DNA of 57,648 bases from JAXMHB01 sp046346965 (GTDB taxonomy: Bacteria > Pseudomonadota > Gammaproteobacteria > Xanthomonadales > SZUA-5). Below, one piece after another: positions 10,101 through 18,046 of the stretch. The notes beneath the pieces were generated by a model. It ran no database searches and was not told where the DNA came from. It was given only the letters and a program-made list of their open reading frames with translations. The stretch is from assembly GCA_046346965.1 (NCBI GenBank), contig JAXMHB010000021.1, forward strand, positions 1 to 57,648. The letters run 5' to 3'. The number at the start of each line of letters is the position of its first letter. Positions within the stretch are counted from its first letter, which is position 1. The position numbers and the translations under genes are program-made.

Positions 10101-11284
10101 CCACCGCCGGCAACGCCCAAGTCAGCGTGACCTTCACGCCGCCCGCCAACAACGGCGGCAGCGCGATCACCGGTTACACCGCGACTTGCGGCGCGCAATC
10201 GCAGAGCGGTCCGAGTTCGCCGATCGTGGTGACCGGCTTGACCAACGGCACGCCGGTGACCTGTACGGTGATCGCCACCAACGGCGTCGGTAACTCTGCC
10301 CCGTCCGCGGCCTCGAACAGCGTCACGCCCGCGACGGTGCCGAACGCCCCAACCATCGGCACCGCCACGGCTGGCAATGCGCAAGTCAGCGTGACCTTCA
10401 CGCCGCCTGCGAACAACGGCGGTAGCGCGATCACGGGCTACACGGCGACTTGCGGTGCGCAGTCGCAGAGTGGTCCGAGTTCGCCGATCGTGGTCACGGG
10501 TCTGACCAACGGTACGCCGGTGACGTGTACGGTGATCGCGACCAACGCCATCGGCAACTCTGCGCCGTCCGCTGCCTCGAACTCGGTCACGCCCGCGACG
10601 GTGCCGGATGCGCCGGTGATCGGGGCGGCGACGCCTGGGAACGCGCAGGCGCAGATCGCCTTCAGCGCACCGGTCAACACCGGTGGCAGCCCGATTACCG
10701 GCTACAGCCTCAGCTGCACGCCGGGGCCGGTGACGGGGTCGGGAACGTCGTCGCCGATCACCGTGACCGGGCTCAGCAACGGCACGCTGTATCGCTGCTC
10801 GGTGCGCGCCGTCAATGTGATGGGACCGAGCGCGCCATCGGCCGAGGTGTCGGTGATTCCGTCCGCCGGGACGAGTCTCGACGTGTCCATCACCAAGACC
10901 AACAGCGCCGGTTTCGTCGGCGGCGGTTTGCCGACGACCTACGTCATCGTCGTCAGCAACGCCGGTCCGGCCGGCGTGGCCAGCGCGCGCGTGGTCGATA
11001 CCTTGGATCCGGCCTTCAGTGGCGCCAGTTGGACCTGCACCGGTCTGGCGGGCGGTCAATGTGCGGCCAGCGGCAGCGGCAACATCGACCAGCTGGTCGA
11101 CCTGCCGGTCGGCGCCAGCGTGCGCTTCGAGCTGACGGCGACGATCACCGCGGTGCCGGAAGTGCCGGTCAGCAATCTGGCCTCGGTGACCGTGCCGGCA
11201 CCGCTGATGGACAGCAACACGGCGAATAACGTCGCCACTGACGGCCCGGATGTCGTCGGCATCTTCCGCGACGGCTTCGAGTAA
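4193..11284 (+). CDS. Giant secreted multidomain protein with P-domain, Fn3 array and DUF11-like domain
   Basis: A 2363-residue exported protein. The ATG at 4193 gives a good signal peptide (MRIVVGRLGLACLLSVAVL) with a G-rich ribosome site before it; the frame is open from 4109 but the added residues do not look exported. Residues of about 130-610 form a beta-propeller-like module with DVGPNHYVQ; a short carboxypeptidase regulatory-like stretch follows (about 613-680); about 800-967 is a proprotein-convertase P-domain (subtilisin-associated homo-B type). Ten 88-residue Fn3 modules span about 1258-2137, each with two cysteines that could form a disulfide, followed by one diverged Fn3 and a DUF11-like domain (about 2226-2353). 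It ends in VGIFRDGFE. No protease domain is visible. A surface or matrix adhesin role is inference. Confidence 0.9.
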   Translation: MRIVVGRLGLACLLSVAVLPLGARERERVQYLPYSEGRQSAPISIEAEAFGITPPLRDTPEFRNGPPLYTGVPMIRREENNEVEVDRVLPGWDIPTIDPLAPASRGVRAPFAMPTPALSFDGIDSNTNLTTFGTTSMPPDTVGDVGPNHYVQAVNFGTFRVYNKSGTPLGATLRISSLFAGLPASNKCRTVDNGDPVVLYDPLADRWLITQFAISGPSGEASPPNFQCIAVSVTGDPTGAYYAYGFRMPNDYFHDYPHFGVWPDGYYAAAHEFNSIGTAFVESGFFAFNRDKMLVGDPSANYIYIGRSATFGHLPADIDGYMPPPAGTPAMFFENVANEFGATADAILAYEFVPNYTTPALSTLTAKPAVNTAAFDPRDPSGRNDVEQPSPATTAQYLDAIGNRMLQRITYRNLGTVASPVHAYTMNWNVNVSGVNPTTVSTHQEAIRWTEMRRSAAGVMSIFDQGTHAPDAVSGTGRNRWMGSIAQDHQGNLALGFSRSGVGATDFPDIVWAGRSGGAVAAGTMNEGEATVFASTGVQQSTSGRWGDYSAMSVDPADECTFWYTTEYRLAAFNGTGSNNPFKWNTRIANFKFPACTAAPKGNIAVTVTECSSGNPINGATVTANPGGFNRQTQASGALVSNIIAAPGSYTVAASFRGQSASTSATVTNGATTNVNLCLTGPFFTAGSAAITAESCPVANTTVDPGETITVNLPVQSVAGSTTNLVGTLQATGGVLIAGAAQNYGALSAGGAAVTRPFTFTVSPTVQCGAPLVLTLALSEGATNLGTLSYSVPVTLAAGSPQTFNYAGAAVAIPDNNGTGASATVALSGLTGRIQDLNFRFNGTANTAGNSGLDHTWVGDLGITLTSPSGTTSQMVGLINDTSGVNGNCANDNFFNTILDDEAAGNPINSQCAVGNGMTGTFKPDNLLSVFDGEDPNGTWTMTAKDGFAGDTGTIRAFGLVLTPYTCCQSKVWTGASSTAWATAGNWSPSGAPGASDHVVIPSTGVSNEPSITTAVSVGSLALASGRTLTVGVGGSLTVSNTALSQLAGSVIYAGNVSQSLLNLSYTNLTINNAAGVSFSNDTTVTGTLTLTLGQLSSAGNTLTLSACSAGALSGGGASSYVRAPLLRCIDSIGTYTFAVGTANGYSPVSLSGVSGSGNFTVLAIQGANPNLPTNGILRYWTLTRGAGVTSANLLFAYLLSDIPGGANESTYRAYRIDAGPTVVEVGGTVNTVAHTVSVNGVSQFSDWGIAGPSTTVPDPPTIGTATAGNAQVSVSFTPPANNGGSAITGYTATCGAQSQSGPGSPIVVTGLTNGTPVTCTVIATNGVGNSAPSAASNSVTPATVPNAPTIGTATAGNAQVSVTFTPPASNGGSAITGYTATCGAQSQSGPGSPIVVTGLTNGTPVTCTVIATNGVGNSAPSAASNSVTPATVPNAPTIGVATAGNAQVSVSFTPPANNGGSAITGYTATCGAQSQSGPSSPIVVTGLTNGTPVTCTVIATNGVGNSVPSAASNSVTPATVPNAPTIGTATAGNAQVSVSFTPPANNGGSAITGYTATCGAQSQSGPSSPIVVTGLTNGTPVTCTVIATNSVGNSAPSAASNSVTPATVPNAPTIGTATAGNAQVSVTFTPPANNGGSAITGYTATCGAQSQSGPGSPIVVTGLTNGTPVTCTVIATNGVGNSAPSAASNSVTPATVPNAPTIGTATAGNAQVSVTFTPPANNGGSAITGYTATCGAQSQSGPGSPIVVTGLTNGTPVTCTVIATNGVGNSAPSAASNSVTPATVPNAPTIGTATAGNAQVSVSFTPPANNGGSAITGYTATCGAQSQSGPGSPIVVTGLTNGTPVTCTVIATNGVGNSAPSAASNSVTPATVPNAPTIGVATAGNAQVSVSFTPPGNNGGSAITGYTATCGAQSQSGPGSPIVVTGLTNGTPVTCTVIATNGVGNSAPSAASNSVTPATVPDAPTIGTATAGNAQVSVTFTPPANNGGSAITGYTATCGAQSQSGPSSPIVVTGLTNGTPVTCTVIATNGVGNSAPSAASNSVTPATVPNAPTIGTATAGNAQVSVTFTPPANNGGSAITGYTATCGAQSQSGPSSPIVVTGLTNGTPVTCTVIATNAIGNSAPSAASNSVTPATVPDAPVIGAATPGNAQAQIAFSAPVNTGGSPITGYSLSCTPGPVTGSGTSSPITVTGLSNGTLYRCSVRAVNVMGPSAPSAEVSVIPSAGTSLDVSITKTNSAGFVGGGLPTTYVIVVSNAGPAGVASARVVDTLDPAFSGASWTCTGLAGGQCAASGSGNIDQLVDLPVGASVRFELTATITAVPEVPVSNLASVTVPAPLMDSNTANNVATDGPDVVGIFRDGFE
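7964..10603 (+). repeat. Ten tandem 264-bp repeats encoding Fn3 modules
   Basis: Ten in-frame copies of a 264-base unit follow without gaps, starting at 7964 and then every 264 bases to 10603. At protein level the copies differ at only a few positions (T/V in PTIG[TV]AT, S/T in SV[ST]FTPP, P/S in SGP[GS]SP). At DNA level the differences are mostly at third codon positions. An eleventh, clearly diverged unit occupies about 10604-10862. The pattern suggests recent expansion or continuing gene conversion, and copy number may vary between strains. Confidence 0.95.
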
Positions 11285-11291
11285 GACAGAG

Positions 11292-11316
11292 GGAGCCCGG
11301 CCCAGCGCCGGGCTCC
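11292..11316. terminator. Bidirectional hairpin between convergent genes
   Basis: Ten-base perfect stem GGAGCCCGGC / GCCGGGCTCC with a five-base loop, placed in the 33-base space between the stop of the giant protein and the stop of the convergent sulfotransferase. There is no T-run on either side, so it is either a weak intrinsic terminator or a 3'-end processing hairpin serving both genes. Confidence 0.65.
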
Positions 11317-11317
11317 G

Positions 11318-13129
11318 TCACACTGCGTAGCCGAAGCGCTCGATCCAGGGCATCAGCGTCTGCAGCGGCGCGCCTTCGAACCAGGGCCGATACCGCTGCC
11401 AGCGCCCGACGGCGCGCTGATTCACTGGCTGAATCACCTGCGCATAGCTGGGCGTGCTGATCGCGCCCTTTTTGCGGGCGCGCTCGGTGAAGGCGGTCAG
11501 ATCCTCGGTCCACGGCAGATCGAGAAAGGCGAACAGCGCCTGTCCGCTCTGGCGCACATCGGCGACCAGATCCTCGTAGCGGACGATGTGCACCGGCAGG
11601 CCGAGGTCGTCGGCAAAGGCGTGAAAGTGCGCCATCACCCGGGCGTACATCTGCGCCGTGGTGCTGAGCGTTTCGAAGGTGATCGAGAACGCCGGTGAGC
11701 GGAAGTTCTGCATGTAGCAGGACAGCACCACGTCACAGGGGTGGCGCAAGGCCAGCAGCACGTGCGCAGCCGGAAACACGCTGGCGACCAGCGGCAGACG
11801 CACCAGATTGAGCGGATTCTTGTCGACTGCGCGCCGCGCACCGAGCTCAGGCAGCACGCGCGCGACATCGGCGTAGTAGCGCTGGCGCAGCGCCCCACAG
11901 GCCTCGTGCGTCAGCGTGCGCAAGGCCTCCGGGTAGCCCGGCGCGGTCGCGTTCATGCGTGTCACCAGGCGCTGCAGGAAGGGTTGCTCATCGAAGGACG
12001 CGAGCGCCGGATGGGCGTCCAGCAGTTGCTCCAGCAGCGTCGTGCCCGAACGCGGAAAGCCGACCAGGAACACCGGATCGCGCGGATCGCCCGGCTGCGC
12101 CACCCAGGGACTGCGCGCCTTGGGCACCGGGGCGTCGAGTACCGCCAGCAGCCCGTCGCTGTGCGGTAGCGCCGCATGGGTGCGGGTGACATGGCTGTGG
12201 CGCTCGGCGTGGCCGGTGGCAAAGGCCTGCATGGCGGCCTCGATCTCCCCCAGCGCGTCGCAGGTGCGCCCCAGCTTCAACCAGAGGTCGCCACGCGCCA
12301 TGGCGTCACTGGACGGACGCGTCAGCAGCAACTCCAAACAACGGCGCGCCGCCGCGTGATCCTCGCGTCGGCCGGCGAGCTGCGCCTCCAGCTCCAGCAG
12401 CAGATCGCTCTGGTGCGCGTTCAGCGATTCCCGCTGCTGCGCCAGTCGCTCGGCGAGCGCTTCGGCCTGCGGCAGACGGTTGCAGCGCTCGTGCACCGCG
12501 GCCAGGCCCAATTCGGCGTCGACGATCTGCGCATCGCTGGCGGGGACGCCGGCAAAGCAGGCGGCGGCGTCTTCGTAAAGGCCGAGTTGCAGCAGCAGAT
12601 TGCCCGCCTCGACCAGCACCGAGGCTGGCAGCGCGGTCGAGCGCAGCGCGCTGATCGCCGCGCCGGCGGCCTCAAACTCGTCCAGCATCACCAGCGCGCG
12701 GGCACGCAGCAGCCGGAATTCGGGGTCGTGCGGATAGCGCCAGAGTGCGCGCTCCACCGCCGGCAGTGCCGCGCGCGCCTCGCCGTGGGCGATCCAGGCG
12801 CGGGCCAGCGCGTAATGCAACTCGGGCGTGTCTCCACCCAGCGCCAGCGCCTGCTGCAGCGGCACCAGCGCCTCGCGCTCGCGCCCGAGTTCGCACAAAC
12901 AATTGCCGAGATTGCTCCAGTGCTCCGCCACCGCCGGTTGCAGCTGCGTCAGTTGCTCGTACAGCGGCAGCGCGTCCTGCGCGCGTGCCTGTTGCGACAG
13001 CGCCAGCGCGAGCAGCGCCAGCGCGCTGGCATCGCTGGGCCATTCCAGCAGTGCACTGCGCGCCCAGCGCTCGGCGCCGGCCGCATCGCCTGCTTGCAGC
13101 GCTGCCAGCGCCGCGGAGGTCGAACTCAT
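11318..13129 (-). CDS. TPR-sulfotransferase
   Basis: A 603-residue protein. About residues 1-330 are tetratricopeptide repeats (alternating AL.L..GD/E and W..L pairs). From about 350 begins a sulfotransferase domain of the Sulfotransfer_3/tyrosylprotein type: FLVGFPRSGTTLLEQLLDAHP is the 5'-phosphosulfate loop that binds PAPS, and a later LRHPCDVVLS segment fits the 3'-phosphate binding region. It should transfer sulfate from PAPS to a protein or glycan. No PAPS-forming genes are nearby. No signal peptide is seen, so a cytoplasmic place is likely. Family is clear; the acceptor is unknown. Confidence 0.9.
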   Translation of the reverse strand: MSSTSAALAALQAGDAAGAERWARSALLEWPSDASALALLALALSQQARAQDALPLYEQLTQLQPAVAEHWSNLGNCLCELGREREALVPLQQALALGGDTPELHYALARAWIAHGEARAALPAVERALWRYPHDPEFRLLRARALVMLDEFEAAGAAISALRSTALPASVLVEAGNLLLQLGLYEDAAACFAGVPASDAQIVDAELGLAAVHERCNRLPQAEALAERLAQQRESLNAHQSDLLLELEAQLAGRREDHAAARRCLELLLTRPSSDAMARGDLWLKLGRTCDALGEIEAAMQAFATGHAERHSHVTRTHAALPHSDGLLAVLDAPVPKARSPWVAQPGDPRDPVFLVGFPRSGTTLLEQLLDAHPALASFDEQPFLQRLVTRMNATAPGYPEALRTLTHEACGALRQRYYADVARVLPELGARRAVDKNPLNLVRLPLVASVFPAAHVLLALRHPCDVVLSCYMQNFRSPAFSITFETLSTTAQMYARVMAHFHAFADDLGLPVHIVRYEDLVADVRQSGQALFAFLDLPWTEDLTAFTERARKKGAISTPSYAQVIQPVNQRAVGRWQRYRPWFEGAPLQTLMPWIERFGYAV

Positions 13130-13150
13130 GCCTGTCTGCCCAAAAGAGAA

Positions 13151-13177
13151 CGGCGCGGGATGCTACATCCCGCGCCG
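13151..13177 (-). terminator. Hairpin after the aldolase gene
   Basis: An 11-base perfect stem CGGCGCGGGAT / ATCCCGCGCCG with a five-base loop lies 60 bases after the aldolase stop codon. On the minus strand the stem is followed by the T-rich stretch TTCTCTTTT, which suits an intrinsic terminator and separates the aldolase from the sulfotransferase that starts just beyond. Confidence 0.75.
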
Positions 13178-13236
13178 CTCGATACCGCTGCGTCAGCAGA
13201 CCGGCGGTGCGCCGGCCGATGCTGCGGCGCGTGCGC

Positions 13237-14253
13237 TCAGCCCTTCAGCTCGGGCGTCCAGCGACCCAGCGCCGCCATGCCGTTTTCCTTCGCACGCAGC
13301 GCCACCGTCTGCTGCGCCGCGGCAAAGTTGCCGACCATGTCCTTGGCCCACAGCTTGAGCGCGGCCGACTGCATGGCGCGACCGTAGGAGAAGCTCAGCG
13401 GCCACGGGTGCGGACCCATTTCGTTCATCGCGTTCAGGTGGCGCGTCGCCAGCTCGTCGGACTGGCCGCCCGACAGGAACACGATGCCCGGCACCGAGGC
13501 CGGCACCGCGGCGCGCAGGCACATCAACGTCGCCTCGGCCACCTCGTCCACGTCGGCCTGATCCTCGCAGTCCTTGCCCGCCAGCACCATGCTGGCTTTC
13601 AGGATGGTGCCTTCCAGGAACACGTTGTGCTCGTACAGCGCGTTGTACAGCGAGCGCAGCGTGGCTTCGGTGACGTCGAAGCAGGTTTCGATGTCATGGT
13701 CGCCGTCCATCAGCACCTCGGGCTCGACCATCGGCACAATGCCGGCTTCCTGGCACAGCGCCGCGTAGCGCGCCAGCGCGTGCGTGTTCGCATCGATGCA
13801 GGCGGCCGAGGGCATGTCCTCACCGATGGTGATGACCGCGCGCCACTTGGCGAACTTGGCGCCCAGCGCCACGTACTCCTTCAGGCGATCGCGCAGGCCA
13901 TCCAGGCCCTCGGTGACCAGCTCACCCGGAAAACCGGCCAGGCCGACCGGGCCGAGATCGACTTTGATGCCCGGCAGCACGCCGGCGGCGTTCATCACGT
14001 CGACGAAGCGCTGTCCGCTGCGCGTGGACTGACGCAGCGTCTCGTCGTACAGGATGGCGCCGGAGATGTGGTCGCCCAGATTCGGCGTGGTCAGCAGCAT
14101 CTCGCGATAGGCGCGACGGGTTTCCTCCGTGCATTCGATACCGACCGCGTCGAAGCGCTTCTTGATCGTCTTGCTGGATTCGTCGATGGCGATGATGCCC
14201 TTGCCGGGCGCGACCATCTGTTGAGCAATCGCGGCGAGGTCCTGGATGTCCAT
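13237..14253 (-). CDS. Fructose-bisphosphate aldolase, class I
   Basis: A 338-residue enzyme that cleaves fructose 1,6-bisphosphate to dihydroxyacetone phosphate and glyceraldehyde 3-phosphate in glycolysis, and runs in reverse in gluconeogenesis. The sequence is of the animal/plant-like class I type: APGKGIIAIDES near the start, KWRAVI in the middle, and EGTILKAS, where Lys219 is the expected Schiff-base residue; FLSGGQS follows near residue 260. The canonical family sequence is LKPNM after the lysine; here it is LKASM. The open frame continues to 14343, but the ATG at 14253 (MDIQDLAAIAQQM) matches the usual family start. It transcribes alone, divergent from the lipoprotein gene. Confidence 0.93.
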   Translation of the reverse strand: MDIQDLAAIAQQMVAPGKGIIAIDESSKTIKKRFDAVGIECTEETRRAYREMLLTTPNLGDHISGAILYDETLRQSTRSGQRFVDVMNAAGVLPGIKVDLGPVGLAGFPGELVTEGLDGLRDRLKEYVALGAKFAKWRAVITIGEDMPSAACIDANTHALARYAALCQEAGIVPMVEPEVLMDGDHDIETCFDVTEATLRSLYNALYEHNVFLEGTILKASMVLAGKDCEDQADVDEVAEATLMCLRAAVPASVPGIVFLSGGQSDELATRHLNAMNEMGPHPWPLSFSYGRAMQSAALKLWAKDMVGNFAAAQQTVALRAKENGMAALGRWTPELKG

Positions 14254-14410
14254 GGCGGTGGTCCTGAAAGCGGGGAAGCCCCCGAGTATATCGGCAGCTG
14301 CGCAAGCACGCCCGGCGCCATTGCCGTGCACCGCGGGCGCCACCCTGGTTCATGCAGATTTTACCGGCCGGCGCCTACGCTCTCGCTCTGGCCTCGCGCA
14401 GGTGGGACAC

Positions 14411-15007
14411 ATGAGCAAGCAAGGGCGTCTGATCGGATTGGCGCTGGCCCTGGCGGCCCTGGCCGGGTGCGCCAGCGATGGCTACGTCTATCACGAGGAC
14501 GGCTACTGGACCGGCCCGACGCCAGCGCGCGCTGTGGTGGTGTACGACGCCAGCAGCGCCTGCGCGCCGTGGTACGACCCCTTCGGCTACGGTGGCGTGC
14601 ATGCCTGGTATCCGTGCAGCGGTTTCGGCCCCGGCCCTTATCTGGGCTATGGCTACTACGGCTACTACGATCCCTACTGGGCTTATCGCGCGCCGCGACC
14701 ATCGCTGGGCGAGCGCCGTGATGCGCGCGAGCAGGGCCGTTGGATGATGCAGCGCGAGCGCCCGGATCTGGCGCAGTTTCCGCGCTACGAGGAGTTGGCG
14801 CCGCAGCGTCGCCGCGACATCGGCGGTGGCGATCGCGCCTGGCCCAGCGCGGGATTCGGCAGTTTTCCAGACTCGCGCGCCAGCCGCGCCGGCATCGGCA
14901 GCGGCAGTCGCGGCAGCAGCGGCTTGTCAGCGGCTTCGGGCGGCCGGCTGAGCGGCGGTGCCAGTGCCCCGGCGCCGCGGGTGCGCGAGGCGCGGAACGA
15001 GGAGTGA
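14411..15007 (+). CDS. Small Gly/Tyr- and Ser-rich lipoprotein
   Basis: A 198-residue predicted lipoprotein. The first 20 residues form a lipoprotein signal peptide with lipobox LAGC and acylated Cys20. Residues of about 24-100 are rich in Tyr, Gly, Pro and Trp (YGYYGYYDPYW), typical of small envelope lipoproteins of low complexity; the rest is Arg- and Ser/Gly-rich and probably disordered. No enzymatic motif is seen. Start chosen at the ATG that opens the lipoprotein signal. Function unknown. Its own promoter should lie in the 157-base divergent space shared with the aldolase gene. Confidence 0.8.
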   Translation: MSKQGRLIGLALALAALAGCASDGYVYHEDGYWTGPTPARAVVVYDASSACAPWYDPFGYGGVHAWYPCSGFGPGPYLGYGYYGYYDPYWAYRAPRPSLGERRDAREQGRWMMQRERPDLAQFPRYEELAPQRRRDIGGGDRAWPSAGFGSFPDSRASRAGIGSGSRGSSGLSAASGGRLSGGASAPAPRVREARNEE

Positions 15008-15074
15008 GATCCAGTCAACGGTGATCGCCGTCACAAAGCATGACGGCTATCACAAACTCAGAAAGTCGCGGGGC

Positions 15075-15103
15075 TATACTCCCGACTGACCGATAAGTCA
15101 GTC
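15075..15103 (+). promoter_or_regulatory. Candidate promoter with overlapping palindromic operator
   Basis: TATACT at 15075-15080 is a good -10 box; the -35 region is weak. Immediately downstream, over the expected start of transcription, lies a perfect 7-base inverted repeat, GACTGAC and GTCAGTC, with a six-base spacer (15084-15103). Palindromes of this form and place are typical of TetR-type repressor sites, but it could equally be the first stem of the RNA made from here. Confidence 0.45.
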
Positions 15104-15187
15104 CGCTTCCTTGGTTTCGGCGTCCGGCTCTCGTTCTTCCGGATTCCCCCTGTTCCAGTTGAACTCCGGGCGTCGAAACCTACCCTC

Positions 15188-15225
15188 AAAAAAACGGCCG
15201 CCAGCGCTTGCGCGACTGGCGGCCG
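15188..15225 (-). terminator. Intrinsic terminator, minus strand
   Basis: A GC-rich stem of nine to ten base pairs (CGGCCGCCAG with CTGGCGGCCG) is followed on the minus strand by seven T residues (plus-strand A-run 15188-15194). This is a textbook intrinsic terminator for a transcript coming from the right, yet no minus-strand gene is recognised between here and mnmG. Confidence 0.75.
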
Positions 15226-15262
15226 GGACTCCCCCTGACACGGGACGTTGAAGTGCATGAAG

Positions 15263-15290
15263 CGGGCCATTTGGCCCGTTTTGTGTTTGT
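15263..15290 (+). terminator. Intrinsic terminator, plus strand
   Basis: Six-base stem CGGGCC / GGCCCG with a four-base loop, followed by TTTTGTGTTT. It faces the plus strand and would end any transcript starting near 15087. The rest of the gap to mnmG (15291-15591) shows no further gene; the promoter of mnmG should lie there. Confidence 0.75.
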
Positions 15291-15591
15291 GGTCACGGAA
15301 TTTTGCGGTTGTATCGGCTAGGCGCGCCGTTTTTCCCCGGCGGCAGATGGTTGCTGCGCCGTGGTGATGCGCCAGGTACATGATTTACAAGGAAAAACGC
15401 GGCCGCGGTAAGCGCTGCCCAGCCATCGGCGGCGGCAGCGCTGTCATCTGGTGAACCATCTTTTTTCTCGGCGAGCGCCGGCAAACGGGTGATCGGCGCC
15501 ACCAGGGCGGCGCTGGCGCCACCGAGGCGCGTTTTTGCCGGATTGGGCTACCATGACGCCCCACATTGTCACAGCCTGCCGTTTTACGACC

Positions 15592-17462
<1,871 letters not shown>

Positions 17463-17466
<4 letters not shown>

Positions 17467-18038
17467 CGGAGCCGACGTACTTTGCGTGCTGGCAGGACTT
17501 CGAGGCCTGGATGGAGGCGCACCACGATCAAGCCACCGCATTGCTGGTCGGCTATCACAAGGTCGACAGCGGTCAGCCGAGCATGACCTGGCCGGAATCG
17601 GTGGATGTCGCGCTGTGCTTTGGTTGGATCGACGGCGTCCGCAAACGCGTTGACGAGATGCGCTACACGATCCGCTTCACGCCACGCAAGCCAGCCAGCA
17701 TCTGGAGCGCCGTGAATGACCGCAAGTACGCCGAGCTGCTGGCAGCGGGCCGGGTGCGACCGGCCGGGCAGGCGGCCTATGCCCGGCGCCAGGCCGAGCG
17801 CGCCGGCGTGTATTCCTACGAGCAGCGCCCGGAGGCGCTGCCGGAGCCCGAGTTGGCGCAGTTGGCGCAGCACCCAGCCGCTGCGGCCTGGTTCGACGCT
17901 CAGCCAGGCAGTTATCGCCGAGCCGCGATCTGGTGGGTGCTCAGCGCCAAACAGGAAGCCACGCGGCAACGCCGTCTGCAGCAGCTGATCCAGCACTGCC
18001 AGCAGCAGCGCCGGCTGCCGGCCTTCGATCGCCCCTGA
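17463..18038 (+). CDS. YdeI/OmdA-family protein
   Basis: A 191-residue cytoplasmic protein of the YdeI/OmpD-associated (OmdA) family. It shows the family pattern: an N-terminal FxxWMEAH segment, WPESVDVALCFGWIDGVRKRVD, the FTPRKPASIWSAVN box, and a C-terminal WWVLSAKQEATRQRRL helix. Members have been linked to stress and to tolerance of bacteriocins or antibiotics, but the biochemical role is not established. ATG 17463 overlaps the mnmG stop (ATGA), so translation is coupled and the two genes are very likely one operon. The stop lies eight bases from that of the convergent antiporter. Confidence 0.88.
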
Positions 18039-18046
18039 AGGCGCCT

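Larger units (their letters stand above)
15087..15290 (+). ncRNA. Candidate structured small RNA
   Basis: No credible protein is encoded on the plus strand in this gap. From the -10 box at 15075 a transcript of about 200 bases would run to the intrinsic terminator at 15263-15290. It would contain a long-range stem (15113-15122 with 15171-15180, GGTTTCGGCG with CGTCGAAACC, one G-U pair), a strong nine-base stem at 15196-15224 and the terminator. It does not match 6S RNA, tmRNA, SRP RNA or RNase P as I know them. A candidate only; expression is unproven. Confidence 0.35.

Noticed and set aside
7964..10603. CRISPR-like array
   Set aside because: The repeats are contiguous 264-base coding units in one reading frame, with no spacers.
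8729..11059. A 776-codon open frame on the minus strand with repeated RHRR-type sequence
   Set aside because: It is the antisense shadow of the 264-base Fn3 repeats and has no protein-like features.
15058..15381. A 107-codon minus-strand open frame
   Set aside because: It runs through an intrinsic terminator and the structured-RNA candidate, has no ribosome site, and its PVAQALAAVF stretch is just the translated terminator stem.
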